This document shows positions 25,394-37,394 of a stretch of 64,000 nucleotides of DNA, piece after piece. This DNA is from Begonia masoniana. Taxonomy: Eukaryota > Streptophyta > Magnoliopsida > Cucurbitales > Begoniaceae. The notes beneath the pieces were generated by a model. That model was not told the DNA's origin and made no database searches. It saw only the letters and a list, made by a program, of their open reading frames with translations. Every line of letters starts with the position of its first letter. Within the stretch, counting starts at the first letter, position 1. Location: NCBI GenBank assembly GCA_022432975.1, contig CM039509.1, positions 25,203,432 through 25,267,431 of the forward strand, written 5' to 3'. The translations under genes were made by a program, and so were the position numbers.

Positions 25394-27386
25394 ATGTCTG
25401 AAAGAGAAGGTGAAGCAACGCCAATGGATAGCAATTTGGTCATCCAAGCCATGCAGCAACAATTCCAGAGGATGAACGTCCAATTTGAAGAGATTCGATA
25501 TCGATTGGATCGTAGTGATGAACGAATTAATCAAATTCAACAAGGTGCCATGCCCCAAGAAAGACATCCAACTAGACGACCCTTCTTTACTGCAGTTAAT
25601 CCCATGGGTGAATATGCTAAAGAGTATGAGGATTTTGACGAAGTAGCCTCCATAAGAAGAGAAAGAGAACATAGGCCAAGACAAAGACGTCAATACCAAG
25701 AAAGAAATTTTACCGACAACAACACAGGTGCGATTAAACTCTCTATCCCATCATTTCAAGGTAAAAATGACCCGGACGTTTACATTGAATGGGAACGAAA
25801 GGTTGAACTTGTTTTTGATTGCCATAACTATTCGGAGGAAAAAAAAAGTTAAACTTGCAGCTCTTTCTTTCACTGATTACGCAATTGCTTGGTGGGACCA
25901 AGTGCTCCTAACCAAACGAAGAAATAGAGAAATTCCAATCGACAATTGGGAAGACATGAAAGCTGTCATGAGACGAAGGTTTGTTCCTTCACATTATTAT
26001 AGAGATTTACACTTAAAATTGTAAAGCCTTAAACAGGGTTCAAAATCTGTTGAGGAGTACCACAAGGAGATGGAAATATCCATGATTCGTGCCAATGTTG
26101 AGGAAGATCGAGAACCAACCATGGCTCGGTTCATTTGTGGTCTCAATCGTGAAATTGCAAATATTGTAGAATTGCAGCACTACGTGGAACTTGAAGAGGT
26201 TGTCCACATGGCCATGAAGGTTAAAAGGCAGCTCAAAAGAGGAGGAAGATCAACCTCCAAGCACGAAACTTTTACTTCTTTGAGTGGGAAGTCAAAATGG
26301 ATCTCTACTCTAAGGCAAGAAGAGCAGTCGACTTCCAAGCCAAAAGATGAAAAAGTGATGGCCAAGCAGGTTGAAAAAGGTACGAGTTATACCCCAACCC
26401 AGAGAAATCGAGATATTAAGTGTTTTAAATGTCATGGAATTGATCATATTTCTTCACAATGCCCAAATAAAAGAACTATGATTTTGTTAAATAATGGGGA
26501 TATTGTTTCTGAAGAAGAAAGTGACAATGAAGTTATGCCACCACTTGAAGAAGCTAGTGATACCGAACATGCAGTTGTTGGCCAAGCCTTAGTAGTTCTT
26601 CGAACCATCCATGTTCAAACTATAGAAGATGATTACCGTCAACAACGCGAAAACATTTTCTATACGCGCTGCCATGTTAAAGAAAAGGTTTGTGGTTTAA
26701 TCATAGATGGAGGAAGTTGTGTGAATGTTGCAAGTAAGATGATGGTGGACAAGCTTGGATTAAAGACTCTAAAACACCCTCGACCATATCGTCTCCAATG
26801 GCTCAATGAAAGTGGAGAAATGAAGGTAACAAAACAGGTTCTTGTCTCATTTTCAATTGGCAAATATTCAGATGAAGTTCTTTGTGATATTGTTCCTATA
26901 CAAGCAAGTCATATATTGCTTGGAAGACCATGGCAATTTGACAGACACACCACCCACGATGGATACAAGAATTGGTACAGCTTTACCAAGGATGGACGAA
27001 GTATTACTCTAGCTCCGATACCACCCCATCAAGTTTTCGACGAGCAATGCAAAATTACAAAATCTGTCACGGCTAATACAAAACAATGTGAGAGTGAGCA
27101 TGAGAGTTCAAGAGAAAGTGAGAGAGCAGAGAGAAAATGTGAGAAGAAGAGGGAAAAAAGTCAGGTCCAACTTGAAAAAGAAAAAAAGGCAGTGAATTTC
27201 CTTGCAAAAGAGAAAGAGATTAAGAGTGCCTTCAAATCAGTAAAAACAATGATGTTGATATTGTACAAAGAGGCTTATTTCTTAACAACTAATCCTGATA
27301 ATCATTTGCCTACTGTAGCAGTTGCTTTTTGCAGGAATTTGAAGATGTCTTTCCTGAGGAAACTCGACCAAAATTGCCACCAATAA
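25394..27386 (+). pseudogene. El-4 gag and protease, broken
   Basis: Begins MSEREGEATPMDSN at 25394. A frameshift in an A-run near 25841-25851 moves the frame, and TAA stops it at 26022. It resumes with the gag C-terminal half (QGSKSVEEYHKEME), a CCHC knuckle (CFKCHGIDHISSQC) and a protease with the IDGGSCVNVAS motif, the DGGS variant usual in this clade. A second frameshift near 27340-27386 leads into RT. Not translatable as one product. Confidence 0.88.
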
Positions 27387-30144
27387 GAGGCATTGAGCAT
27401 CGAATTGATTTTATTCCAGGAGCTACCATTCCTAATCGACCCGCCTATCGAAGTAATCCAGAAGAAACAAAGGAACTTCAAAGGCAAGTTTAAGACCTGC
27501 TAGCCAAAGGACATGTTCGAGAAAGCATGAGTCCATGTGCGGTTCCTGTCTTGTTGGTTCCCAAGAAAGATGAAACTTGGAGAATGTGCGTCGATTGCCG
27601 AGCAATCAATAAAATCACGGTAAAGTATCGACATCCCATACCTCGATTAGATGACATGTTAGATGAACTGAATGGTTCCATTATCTTTTCAAAGATTGAT
27701 CTAAAAAGTGGTTATCATCAAATTCGGATGCAAGAAAGTGATGAATGGAAAACTGCTTTCAAAACAAAACATGGCTTGTATGAGTGGCTAGTAATGCCTT
27801 TCGGGTTGACTAACGCACCAAGTACTTTTATGCGTTTAATGAATCATGTTTTGCGTGCTTACATTGGAAAATTCGTTGTTATTTATTTTGATGATATTCT
27901 AGTTTACAGCAAACACTTGAATGAACATATTGAACACCTGAGATGTGTGCTTAATGTTTTGAAACATTAAAAGTTGTTTGCTAACTCTAAAAAGTGCAGC
28001 TTTTGCAAAGAATAGATTGAGTTTCTTGGTTTTGTTGTAAGTTCCAAAGGTGTAGAAGTAGATGAAGAGAAAGTTATGGCTATCAAAGATTGGCCCACGC
28101 CCACTAACATCACTGAAGTTAGAAGTTTCCATGGTTTGGCTGGATTCTATCGAAGGTTTGTTCCAAACTTCAGCACCATTGCTGCTCCATTGACGGAAAT
28201 TATCAAGAAAAGTGTTGGGTTCAAATGGGGTGATTCACAAGAAAAGGCTTTCAACACCTTAAAAGAAAACTTAAGTACTTCTCTTACCAGATTTTTCCAA
28301 AACTTTTTGAAATCGAATGTGATGCTTCCGATATTGGTATAGGTGTCGTACTCATGCAAAACAAGAGACCCATTGCCTATTTCAGTGAGAAATTTAATGG
28401 AGCTGTTTTGAATTACTCCACCTATGACAAAGAACTTTATGCATTGGTGAGAGCCCTAGAAACTTGGCAACATTACTTGTGGTCTAAGGAATTTGTCATT
28501 CATACCGACCATGAATCATTAAAGCACTTAAAAGGTCAAGGTAAGTTGAATCGAAGACATGCTCGCTGGATTGAATTTATTGAAATGTTTCCATATACCA
28601 TCCAATACAAACAAGGTAAAGACAATATTGTAGCTGATGTTTTATCTCGAAGGTACGTTCTTCTTTCTACCCTTTCCACTAAATTTTTGGGTTTTGAGCA
28701 CATCAAATAATTATACCCAAAAGATCCTGATTTTTCAACTTGGTTTGAAGCCACAGAAACAAAACCTTTTGAAAAATTTTACAAACAAGAAGGATATTTG
28801 TTTAGAGAAAATAGACTTTGCATTCCACAATGTTCTTTGCGTGAATTGTTTGTTCGAGAGTCACATGGGGGGGGGGGTCTTATGGGACATTTTGGGATTC
28901 TTAAGACCTTAGAAATTTTGAAAGAACATTTCTTTTGGCCACATATGAAGAGGGATGTAGAGAGAATTTGCAATAGATGCATAACTTGTAGAAAAGCCAA
29001 ATCTAGAGTAAAACCTTATGGATTGTACCAAGCTTTACCTGTTCCTTGTCATCCTTGGACTGATGTTTCTATGGATTTTATGTTAGGGTTACCAAGAACT
29101 AAAAATGGAAAAGATTCAATTTTTGTTGTGGTGGATAGATTTTCAAAGATGGCACATTTTATCCCATGTATTAAAACGGATGATGCCACTCATATAGCTC
29201 AGTTATTCTTTAAGGAAGTAGTTCGTCTTCATGGTGTTCCAAAAACAATAGTTAGTGATCGAGATGTTAAGTTTCTTAGCCATTTTTGGCGAGTTTTGTG
29301 GGGTAAGTTAGGGACAACTTTGCTATTTTCTACTACTTGTCACCCACAAACCGATGGACAAACCGAGGTTGTAAACAGGACCTTGGGAACTCTTTTACGA
29401 GCAGTAATAAAGAACCATTTAAAATCATGGGAAGATTGTATTCCGTTTATTGAGTTTGCCTACAATAGAACAATGCATTCTTCTACTTCTTATTCTCCTT
29501 TCGAAATTGTTTATGGTTTTAATCCGTTAACTCCATTGGATTTACTTCCATTGCCTATTAATGAGACCATTAGCCTAGATGGGAAGAAGAAGGCAGAATT
29601 GGTAAAGAAACTTCATGAAGAAGCACGTCAACATATCCTCAAACGGAATGAACAAGCTGCTGCCCATGCAAACAAAGGAAGAAAGCACATCACTTTTCAA
29701 CAAGGAGATTTGGTTTGAGTTCATTTTCGTAAAGAACGTTTTCCCCAACAAAGAAAGTGCAAACTCAATCCTCGTGGAGATGGACCATTCCAAGTTTTGG
29801 AAAAGATTAATGATAATGCTTATATCATTGATCTACCAGCTGATTATCAAGTGAGCGCTACTTTTAATGTAACTGACCTCTCTCCTTTCTATGTAGGTCC
29901 AGATTCGAGGACGAATCCTTTTCAAGAGAGGGCGAATGATGTGGGCAAGGATGGCATTGAAGAGGAATTGGGCCAAGAAGAATACTTAATGGAACTGAAA
30001 ATACCAAATGGACCTATCACTAGAGCTCGGGCCAAGAAACTTCAAGAAGAAGTCCAAAATAACTTATTTCAAGAACCTAGACCAGTGGAAGAAATGGGCT
30101 TTAAAGTTGTTAATGTGTTACAAATACAAATGGAGTTTGACTAG
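27387..30144 (+). pseudogene. El-4 pol (RT, RNase H, integrase), broken
   Basis: RT ([27 protein letters not shown]) at 27387-28340, RNase H ([15 protein letters not shown]) at 28354-28710 and integrase at 28711-29718, with an HHCC domain and the catalytic residues in MDFMLGL, VSDRD and [10 protein letters not shown]. Breaks: TAA 27491, TAA 27968, TAG 28013, a frameshift near 28275-28345, TAA 28708 and TGA 29716. An 11-base G run at 28867-28877 lies in the integrase N-terminal region. The last segment (29797-30144) extends about 208 bases into the 3' LTR and ends with a PITRARAKKLQEEV tail, typical of chromoviruses whose pol overlaps the LTR. Confidence 0.88.
29921..29936 (+). other. El-4 polypurine tract
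   Basis: CAAGAGAGGGCGAA lies directly before TGATGTGGGC, the LTR start. It falls inside the pol reading frame. Confidence 0.75.
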
Positions 30145-30672
30145 GCCCAAATGATCACAAATTCAACGAAGAAGGCTCTAGAAAGTGGAATTTCGAAGTC
30201 ACATCCACTAGAAATTTAATATTGGCATAGAGAAGGCCAAAGGGTGTTTTGATGGTTTCCAAAGAAGGCTGAACCTAGACCATATTAGCAGCAATGTTCT
30301 TTCTCATGTTTTCAAGGCTATTTAATGCCTATTCTAGACTATTCTTGTAAGCCTATAAATACTTGGGAGTTCTTCATTGTAAGACACACTAGAATGAGAA
30401 TTATCTTGTGAGAATTTCCTCCAAACTGTTCTTTTGTAGAACTTGCGGAAATTTCAAGTGTAACCACTTGATTTCCAACCCTTATAATATTGGTTTCTTG
30501 CTCTTCCATAGCAACGGGGTCAATATTCCTTTCTTGATACTATTGATTTCTGGTTGTCATATAACCACGGGGTCATTAGTCACTAAACTTTGAAACTGTT
30601 ATTGGGCGATCCTGAAGTTGATTCCATCTATTGAAGTTGGGTCTCACAATAAGTTTGTTGAGGTTTGCATCA
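29937..30672 (+). repeat. El-4 3' LTR, 736 bp
   Basis: TGATG start and CATCA end form a perfect 5-bp inverted repeat. The PPT precedes it. A TATA-like tataaat lies at 30354. Confidence 0.85.
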
Positions 30673-32311
30673 CAACCCAAACCTCTGGATTTCTATATTC
30701 AGTTTTGTCAATACTGCAGATGTCATAGTAGATGTTGAAGCTGATACTCGGCTAAAGGCATCTGCTACCACATTTGCCTTTTCAGGTTGGTACTTAATCT
30801 CAAGGTCATAATCCTTGACGAGCTCCAACCACCTCCTTTGTCTCAGGTTAAGTTCCTTCTGTGTAAAAATATACTTCAGACTTTTGTAGTTCAAAAATAT
30901 CTCGCACTGCTGCCCATACAGGTAATGTCTTCAAATTTTCAGTGCGAAAACCATCGCCACTAATTCCAAGTCATGCGTCTGGTAGTTCTGCTCATAGGTT
31001 TTCAACTACTTGGAAGCATAGACAATCACCTTCCTATCTTGCATCAGTACGCATCACAGTAAATGTTGAACTTCTCACCCTCTACTGGTAACGTCAGCAA
31101 AGGGGCTGTCGTCAATTTTTGCTTTAGGGTCAGAAGCTTCCTTCACACTCTTCAAACCACCAATACTTTACATTCTTCCTTGTCAATCGGGTCAGAGGCG
31201 CTATAATCTTAGAAAACCCTTCAGTAAATCTTCGGTAATAGCCTGCTAACCCTAGAAAACTACAGATTTCTTTGACATTTTTTGGTCGCGGCCATTCTTT
31301 AACGGCTTGAACTTTCACTGGATCGACTGAAATGCCTTCGCTGGAAATGACATGCCCCAGAAAGTTGATCATGTCCAGCCAAAACTCGCACTTTGAGAAC
31401 TTAGCATACAACTGATGCAACTTTAGAGTCGTCAACACTATTTTCAGGTGCTCTTTATGTTCTTATTCACTCCGTGAGTAAACCAGGATATCATCGATGA
31501 AGACGATCACAAACTTATCCAAATGCTCCTGGAATACCTGATTCATTAAGTTCATGAAAGCTGCAGAGGCATTAGTTAACCCTAACGACATCACCAAGAA
31601 CTCGTAGTGTCTGTATCTCATCTGGAAGGCTGTCTTTGGGATGTCCTCTTCCTTGACCTTCAGCTGGTAATAACCTGACCTCAGATCAATCTTAGAAAAT
31701 ACTCGTGCACCTTGAAGTTGGTCAAATAAGACATCTATCCTCGGCAAAGGGTATTTATTCTTTACAGTCAGTTTGTTCAACTCCTTGTAATCGATGCACA
31801 TCCGTAATGACCCATCCTTCTTTTTGACAAAGAGCACTGGCGCACCCCAAGGCGAGAAACTAAGGCGTATGAAGCCCTTATCTACCAGTTCCTCTAACTG
31901 TATCTTCAACTTTTATAGTTCGGTAGGCGCCAATCTATACGGATTCTTGCATATTGGCTCAGCTCCAGAGTATACATCAATCATGAACTCAATTTATCTA
32001 TCTGGAGGCAAACCTGGCAAATCATCAAGAAATACCCCCGATAAATCCCTAACAATAAGAATATCTTGAAGCTGGGTTTTGCCTTACAACTACACATCTA
32101 TTACACTTGCCAGGAAGTCCATACATCCGTTTTTCATCAACTGTTGGGCTTTCATAAGGGCACAACAGAAATTCTGTTCAAATCCTTCCCTACCTTAAAG
32201 GAATAATTCTCTTCTCTTCGCTTGGGGGTCGGAAGTTGATCTCTCTGGTCCTGCAGTCAATTGATGCATAGTGCCGAAATAGCCAATCTATCCCTGAGAT
32301 GACATCATACC
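30673..32311 (-). pseudogene. El-3 pol remnant: RNase H, RT and protease end
   Basis: RNase H C-terminal part at 30670-30894 ([14 protein letters not shown]), the RT/RNase H connection at 31130-31438 ([26 protein letters not shown]), and RT at 31463-31909 with FIDDILVYS. Between them are stops and shifts. The protease/RT linker (SGIDWLFRHYASIDC) lies near 32230-32305 and is interrupted by the solo LTR at 32312. Integrase and chromodomain are missing. Confidence 0.88.
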
Positions 32312-33576
32312 TGACACGGGATCCTCTAGAGAAGGGTCCGTGTATAACCCACAAATTGTATTCAAGAAGTGTTCGGGTGCAAGTGTTGTGCAAAACCTAA
32401 AATAAGAGAAGAAAATGATAAAATAAAGTGCAAGAAAAATAAAAATGGTACTAGATGATATGATGGCCGAATATTATATGCATGTTGATGGCATGAAATG
32501 TGGAGGAAAATAAAAGAAAGAGATGAAGAGCAAGAGTGTGTGAAATGTGAAGAATGAAAGATAATAAAGAAGAAATAAAATGACAAGAAAGTAAAGGTGG
32601 AGTATGTGATATTGAGGGCCGAATTTAAAGGTGGAAATGTGTGTGAAAGTGAAGCAGAAATGAAAATAATGGAAATACCGTTGGCGGACCCGTAGAGCAA
32701 TCTTACGGTTTAAGCTATCGGATAAACGATTTTCCCGTAGGAAAACCGACAACCTAAGGCCTAGGTTTTCTTCCTCAACTCTGACTCCCATTGGAGAAGG
32801 CGAGGGAATGAATAAGAATTATCCTAGCAACCCGAAGCTAGGATAATAATGGAGGGCTTCTCCACTTGGTTCAAAGAACCAAGGAAACTCTCAAAGGCTA
32901 ACCACCTCAAAGAAGCAAAAAGGGATATTTTATAAATTGGAAAAAAGTTCTTTTACAAACACCAATACTATGCTTAAATAGAAATTCCTAGGGTGGATGA
33001 TTAGGGTTTCCATAAGGATGAATGAATGGTGGCCCTTGGATAAAAAAAGGATGGATGGCTAAGATCAAGGCAAACAAGCACACATCCAAGGGAGGAGATG
33101 AATGTCATGCCTAAATGAATCAATGGAGAGAATCTTGCCACGTCATCAATCCATGAGGCCACTATCATTGTACCTGCAAAATCCATACCTTAAAGTTGGG
33201 CTCTCCTTTGGGCCAAGGCTTGATTTGAGTCCATTTTGTTGAAGTAGCTTTCTCCTTTGTGGGCTAAGTCTTCAACCCATCATCCATCAACATTCATCTA
33301 ACCCTAACCACACAATCTAATGCATGCAATGCAATTATAAAATCCATACAATAAAGGTGAATGTATGCCAAATAAATTTGAAAAAATAAAATTATACATT
33401 TAGAGGGCCGGGAAGACAAATTCCCATTGTCCACTTGGTGACTCCTTCCATGCGCTCCACGTGCATTCTTCGCAAGTAATTGTACCTATAAAAAGAGATC
33501 ACGTAGTAAGTAGAGAGCTTTGTTAATGCAAGGGAATTTATTAAATTTCTTTTTGCATGCCAACCGAGGCATGTCA
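32312..33576. repeat. Solo LTR of unassigned family, 1265 bp, in El-3 protease
   Basis: TGACA at the left end and TGTCA at the right form a 5-bp inverted repeat. TSD atacc is at 32307-32311 and 33577-33581. The insertion splits El-3 coding sequence between NMKGY and DVISGIDWL. No coding capacity or internal terminal repeat is visible, so a solo LTR is the simplest reading; a small non-autonomous element is possible. Confidence 0.85.
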
Positions 33577-34903
33577 ATACCCCTTCATATTAATAATGAT
33601 GAGATCGGCATACAATTTCTTATCCCCTATAGACACTATGTCACCCTGAACCATCTGATCTGAGTGTAGATACTCTCTCGATGGTAACTTCACATAATAG
33701 AACTGCTTGGAAGGTTTTGGTATCAAATCTGCCTTAACTACGAAGGTCGTCGATACAAACAAATGCATAGCACCAGTGTCAATAAGTGTAAAAGCAGCAA
33801 CACCAAAAATAAAAAACATTACCCGAGATCACTAAAGGCTGTGCTGCATCATCTGACTCAATAAGAGCGAAGATCCTTGGCGTCACCCTCACAGGGTTAT
33901 TATTTGGAGCTGGGCAGTTTCTGGCTATGTGGCCTGGCTCATTCCAGTTAAAGAATCGTCCCTGGGTAGACTTCGGGCAATCCCTAGCGAAATGACCGAT
34001 TTCGTTGTAGATGAAGCATCTATTTGAATCGCCTGGATGTTGCTTTTTACATGTCGGGCACAGTGGAAACTGTCCTAACCCTTGAGCTCGTTTACCACTC
34101 CCTTGGTTGCTCTAATTGTCATTCAGCCTGTTGATACCCCTCTGTTGCTGTTGCCACTCCCCGATATGCTGGGGCAATATCTCTCTTAAAAACCTCTTTG
34201 GCTGCTCTTTGTGGTCGGGAAATTTAAGTTCTGCCTCCTCAATCTCCAGAGCTTTAGCGACCACTTTTTCGTAGTGAACCTCCTGCATCCCCGCTATCTT
34301 CACGCCCTTGTACACCTCTGGTTTCAATCCCTGTACGAACTGGTGAATTTTGTTCTCATTCAGACTCACTAGGTGGTTGGCGAATCGAGACAGTGCTTCA
34401 AATTTCCTCACATACTCCGCCACCGAGCCTGTTTGACGTAGTTGAGCAAATTCCACCATCTTATTGGCTCTGACCGTGTGGCTGAAGTATTTGTTGAAAA
34501 ACACCATATTAAATTCCTCCCAGGACATAGCCTTTACATATGTAGTGGCTTTCACCGAGTCCCACCAAAATCTGGCATCTTTTGCTAGGTAGAATGTGAC
34601 ATTTACGACCTTTTCCCGTTCGTCTACCTTGGCATAGCCCAGCATGTCCTCTATATTTCGGACCCACTCCTCCGCACTAATAGGGTCTGATGATAGCCCA
34701 TCAAACGTCGGAAGTTTAAGCTGGTGGAACCTATCCCCGCTTTGGTTGCTGGAGGCACTGGAATTAGAATTTCCTTGATTGTTCATAACTCCTGCCAATA
34801 GCTGGGATTGTAGCTCAACTAAAGCTGTCAGTTGATCAATAGTGTTGTCTCTGCTATCCATTCCTTGTCTTGGTTCCCTCGGCATAATGCTAGTCCTCGA
34901 CAA
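33577..34903 (-). pseudogene. El-3 gag, zinc knuckle and protease N-terminal part
   Basis: Gag at 34112-34903 (263 residues; EEWVRNIEDMLGYAK, FWWDSV, then VAEYVRKFEALSRF) ends at a stop before the knuckle region. CCHC-like pieces follow at about 33960-34060. The protease motif at 33574-33819 reads DTGAMHLF, keeping the catalytic Asp but changing the usual THSF. Sequence is close to El-1 and El-2 gag, so El-3 belongs to the same broad Tekay-like group. Confidence 0.88.
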
Positions 34904-35027
34904 GTTAACATCACACTAAGTCTAAAAGAAATAGACAAGTTTTTAAGGAAATACTTACAGTTAGTGGAGCACTTCCATGCAGCGGCTGGCAGTGTTAGGA
35001 AATCTGTTGAACGACTTCGACCTCGTG

Positions 35028-35039
35028 GCTCTGATACCA
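35028..35039 (-). other. El-3 primer-binding site (tRNA-iMet)
   Basis: Minus-strand TGGTATCAGAGC, five bases from the right LTR. Confidence 0.93.
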
Positions 35040-35044
35040 TAACT

Positions 35045-37389
35045 TGTCACGACCCGAGAGCCCTCCCTCGGTTTTCGAGTCGCGACTCACCTGACTCGAC
35101 ACTTAATAAATTTTTTTTTCATGTTTTATTTTTTAAAACCTGATAAAATATTTGAAAGCGTAGCAGAAGCGTTTGATTAAAAACATCGTTTAAAATCAAA
35201 ACATAAAAGCAAACATAGCGGAAGCGTTTGATTAAAAACATCGTTTAAAATCAAAACATAAAAGCAAACATATATAAAATTATTTAGTTTTTTTTTTTGC
35301 ATTGGCCGATCGGTCGGCTCAAACCGCCGATCCGTCGGCACTTCCTCTGCTCTACTTCTCCTTCATTCCCCTAAAAAAAACACCAGTAACAAGCCAAAAC
35401 TCCAATCCTCAATCAAAACATCCTGCTAATAATCAAAACCTCTATTTCAAACCTAATTCAAATCCAATTCATCAAAAACTTCAACTTTTATCAAAATATC
35501 GAAGTTTCAACATATCCGTTCCAAAACACTACTGTTTTAAACGAAAACAGCCTTTGACTAAACATTTACATCCAAAAACGAATCCAATATTGTAAACCCA
35601 AAAAAAATCTATACATCAAGATCTATCAAAATCCCAAAATATAAAATCCCAAAACCTCTCATACCGTCACTTCATGAGTCGGGTCGCCCTAACAAGGTCT
35701 TGTCGGGCCTTTGCCGTGGTCGTGCGCCGCCAACTGCTCCCCTACTCCTGGCTGGGCTTATACATCAAGATCTATCCAAATCCCAAAATATAAAATCCCA
35801 AAACCCCTATTACCGTCAGCTCACTGGTCGGGTCGCCCTAACAAGGTCTGCTAGGCCGGTGCCGTGATCTAGATCTATTCCTCCACACCTACACCACAGA
35901 ACTCAAAACATAAGCCTAATGCTCAATAAAAAGTGTATAATGAAATGAAAAGCTGTAAATGCAACCCTAGCATATGCAATCTCTACTCTCTCACACTCGT
36001 TTCTGTTTTCATGTTTTTGTAACGTATGATCCTCCTGCAGAGATGGGAAGCAGATTAGGTTTCCCAAGTCGATTCTCAGTCTCGTCGAAGGGCGAATCAC
36101 TTCTTTTGAGGTTATAAAGATCTTCCTGCCGAGTTGGGAACCAAATCAGTTTTCCCAAGTCATAAGATTGTCGAAGAGCGAATCACTTCCTTCGAGTTTA
36201 TACAATCCTCATACCGAGTTAGGAAGCGGATCAGGTTTCCCGAGTCGATTCTCTATCTCGTTGAAGGGCGAATCACTTCCTTCAAGGTTCGTAATCGTTA
36301 TCCTCACCGTTCACATGTCAAAACTCTCACTCATATGTAAAAACCATGCATAGATTCATTTTCTTGCTCTTTCCAAAACATGATGCATGAACGGAATAAA
36401 ACACACATAAACATGCAACTCATCCCTAATGTTCTGTAATGTAAGCCTGTTAGGGCAACACGCATGCATACACTACTTACCTAGCGTCCCTAGCTTTTGA
36501 GGTATTCGAATCTTATCCTATTAACATGCTTAACCTATAACATAGTAATTCCATATCAATTTGAATTACATTTAAACCCAACACCTCAGAATTTTAACGA
36601 AAAATCATCCAACTTAAAAAATTCACCAAAATTTCAATCTAGGTCTGAATTTGATGAATCTAGATGCTATGGAAACTTAAAGATGTCTAGTTTCTAATGG
36701 TTTTAACTATTCATCAAACCATCCTAAATAGCCTAGCCGAATTTCTGAAAAAGAAACCGTAACCTTGCATTTTCTAATAAAATTTCAGTTTCCTTCAAAA
36801 CCCACACAACTCATCCCATCTTTCTTAATACAACCATCCATACAATCATCTAATCATATTTAAACATCCAATAAGAGAAGATTTCAGCAACCCTCACCAT
36901 TTTTTTGCAACCAAAATTGCCCTCAACAATCCTCTAAATCAAACTCTAATCGAAAATCAATATTATCCACAAAACTCAAACTCATCTTAAGGGAAAACTA
37001 ACTCTTACCTTTGAAGCTTCGAAATCGTCAAAAGAGAGAAGAGGGTTGTTGCTGTTTCTTCGTGGAAGAGAAGAAAGGGTGAGATGAAGAGAGTGTGTGC
37101 TACTGGAAGAGAAGAAGAAGTGGAGAAGGGGCTGCTGTGTAAGAAGAAAATGGTGGTTAGGTGGGGTGTTTGGCAACTTGAATAATTGTGGCCTTTTGAA
37201 GAAGCTACCCTTTTTTTTAAATAAACATCAAGTTTTATCATTTTCAACATTCGTATCTTTAATCCCACACTTTTAAATCCTTCGTCTTTGTTACCTTACT
37301 TCCACTTATTTATAATTAGTAATGCTCTTAAGACCTCTAATAGTTTTATGCACAAGTAGAGCTTTTGAGAAAAATTTCGGGTTATTACA
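35045..37389 (-). repeat. El-3 5' LTR, 2345 bp
   Basis: TGTCACGACCC to GGTTATTACA. It has a 55-bp tandem duplication at 35162-35271 that is single-copy in the other LTR, and a second duplication (ctatacatcaagatctatc through gtcgggtcgcccta) across about 35610-35870. Paired GCCGATCGG/CCGTCGGC words lie at 35304-35340. Confidence 0.92.
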
Positions 37390-37394
37390 TATTT

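Larger units (their letters stand above)
24206..30672 (+). mobile_element. El-4: CRM-like Ty3/gypsy element inserted in El-3
   Basis: Plus-strand element with LTRs 24206-24820 (5' truncated) and 29937-30672, PBS at 24823, gag from 25394 and pol to 30144. A hand count of 14 differences over 615 aligned LTR bases suggests an age similar to El-1. The DGGSC protease motif, [11 protein letters not shown] box, short LTRs and a pol frame that runs into the 3' LTR fit the CRM clade better than Tekay. The right flank is El-3 RNase H; the left flank is the El-3 PPT region, so the left boundary is a deletion and no TSD remains. Confidence 0.88.
10510..37389 (-). mobile_element. El-3: gypsy element hosting four later insertions
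   Basis: A 5-bp TSD tattt is present at 10505-10509 and 37390-37394. LTRs begin TGTCACGACCC and end in TTACA. After removing the nested elements the left LTR is about 2.24 kb, against 2345 bp for the right LTR. The orientation is minus: PBS beside the right LTR, gag at about 34.9 kb, RT at 31.5-31.9 kb. Later insertions are El-2 and a solo LTR in the left LTR, El-4 beside RNase H, and a solo LTR in the protease. The integrase is deleted. LTR copies differ by many substitutions and duplications, so El-3 is older than its guests. Confidence 0.9.

Noticed and set aside
32312..32335. String gggatcctctagag at the start of the solo LTR resembles a cloning-vector polylinker (BamHI-XbaI).
   Set aside because: The similarity stops after 14 bases, the neighbouring vector sites do not follow, and the string lies inside an element with a clean TSD on both sides. 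Contamination is unlikely.
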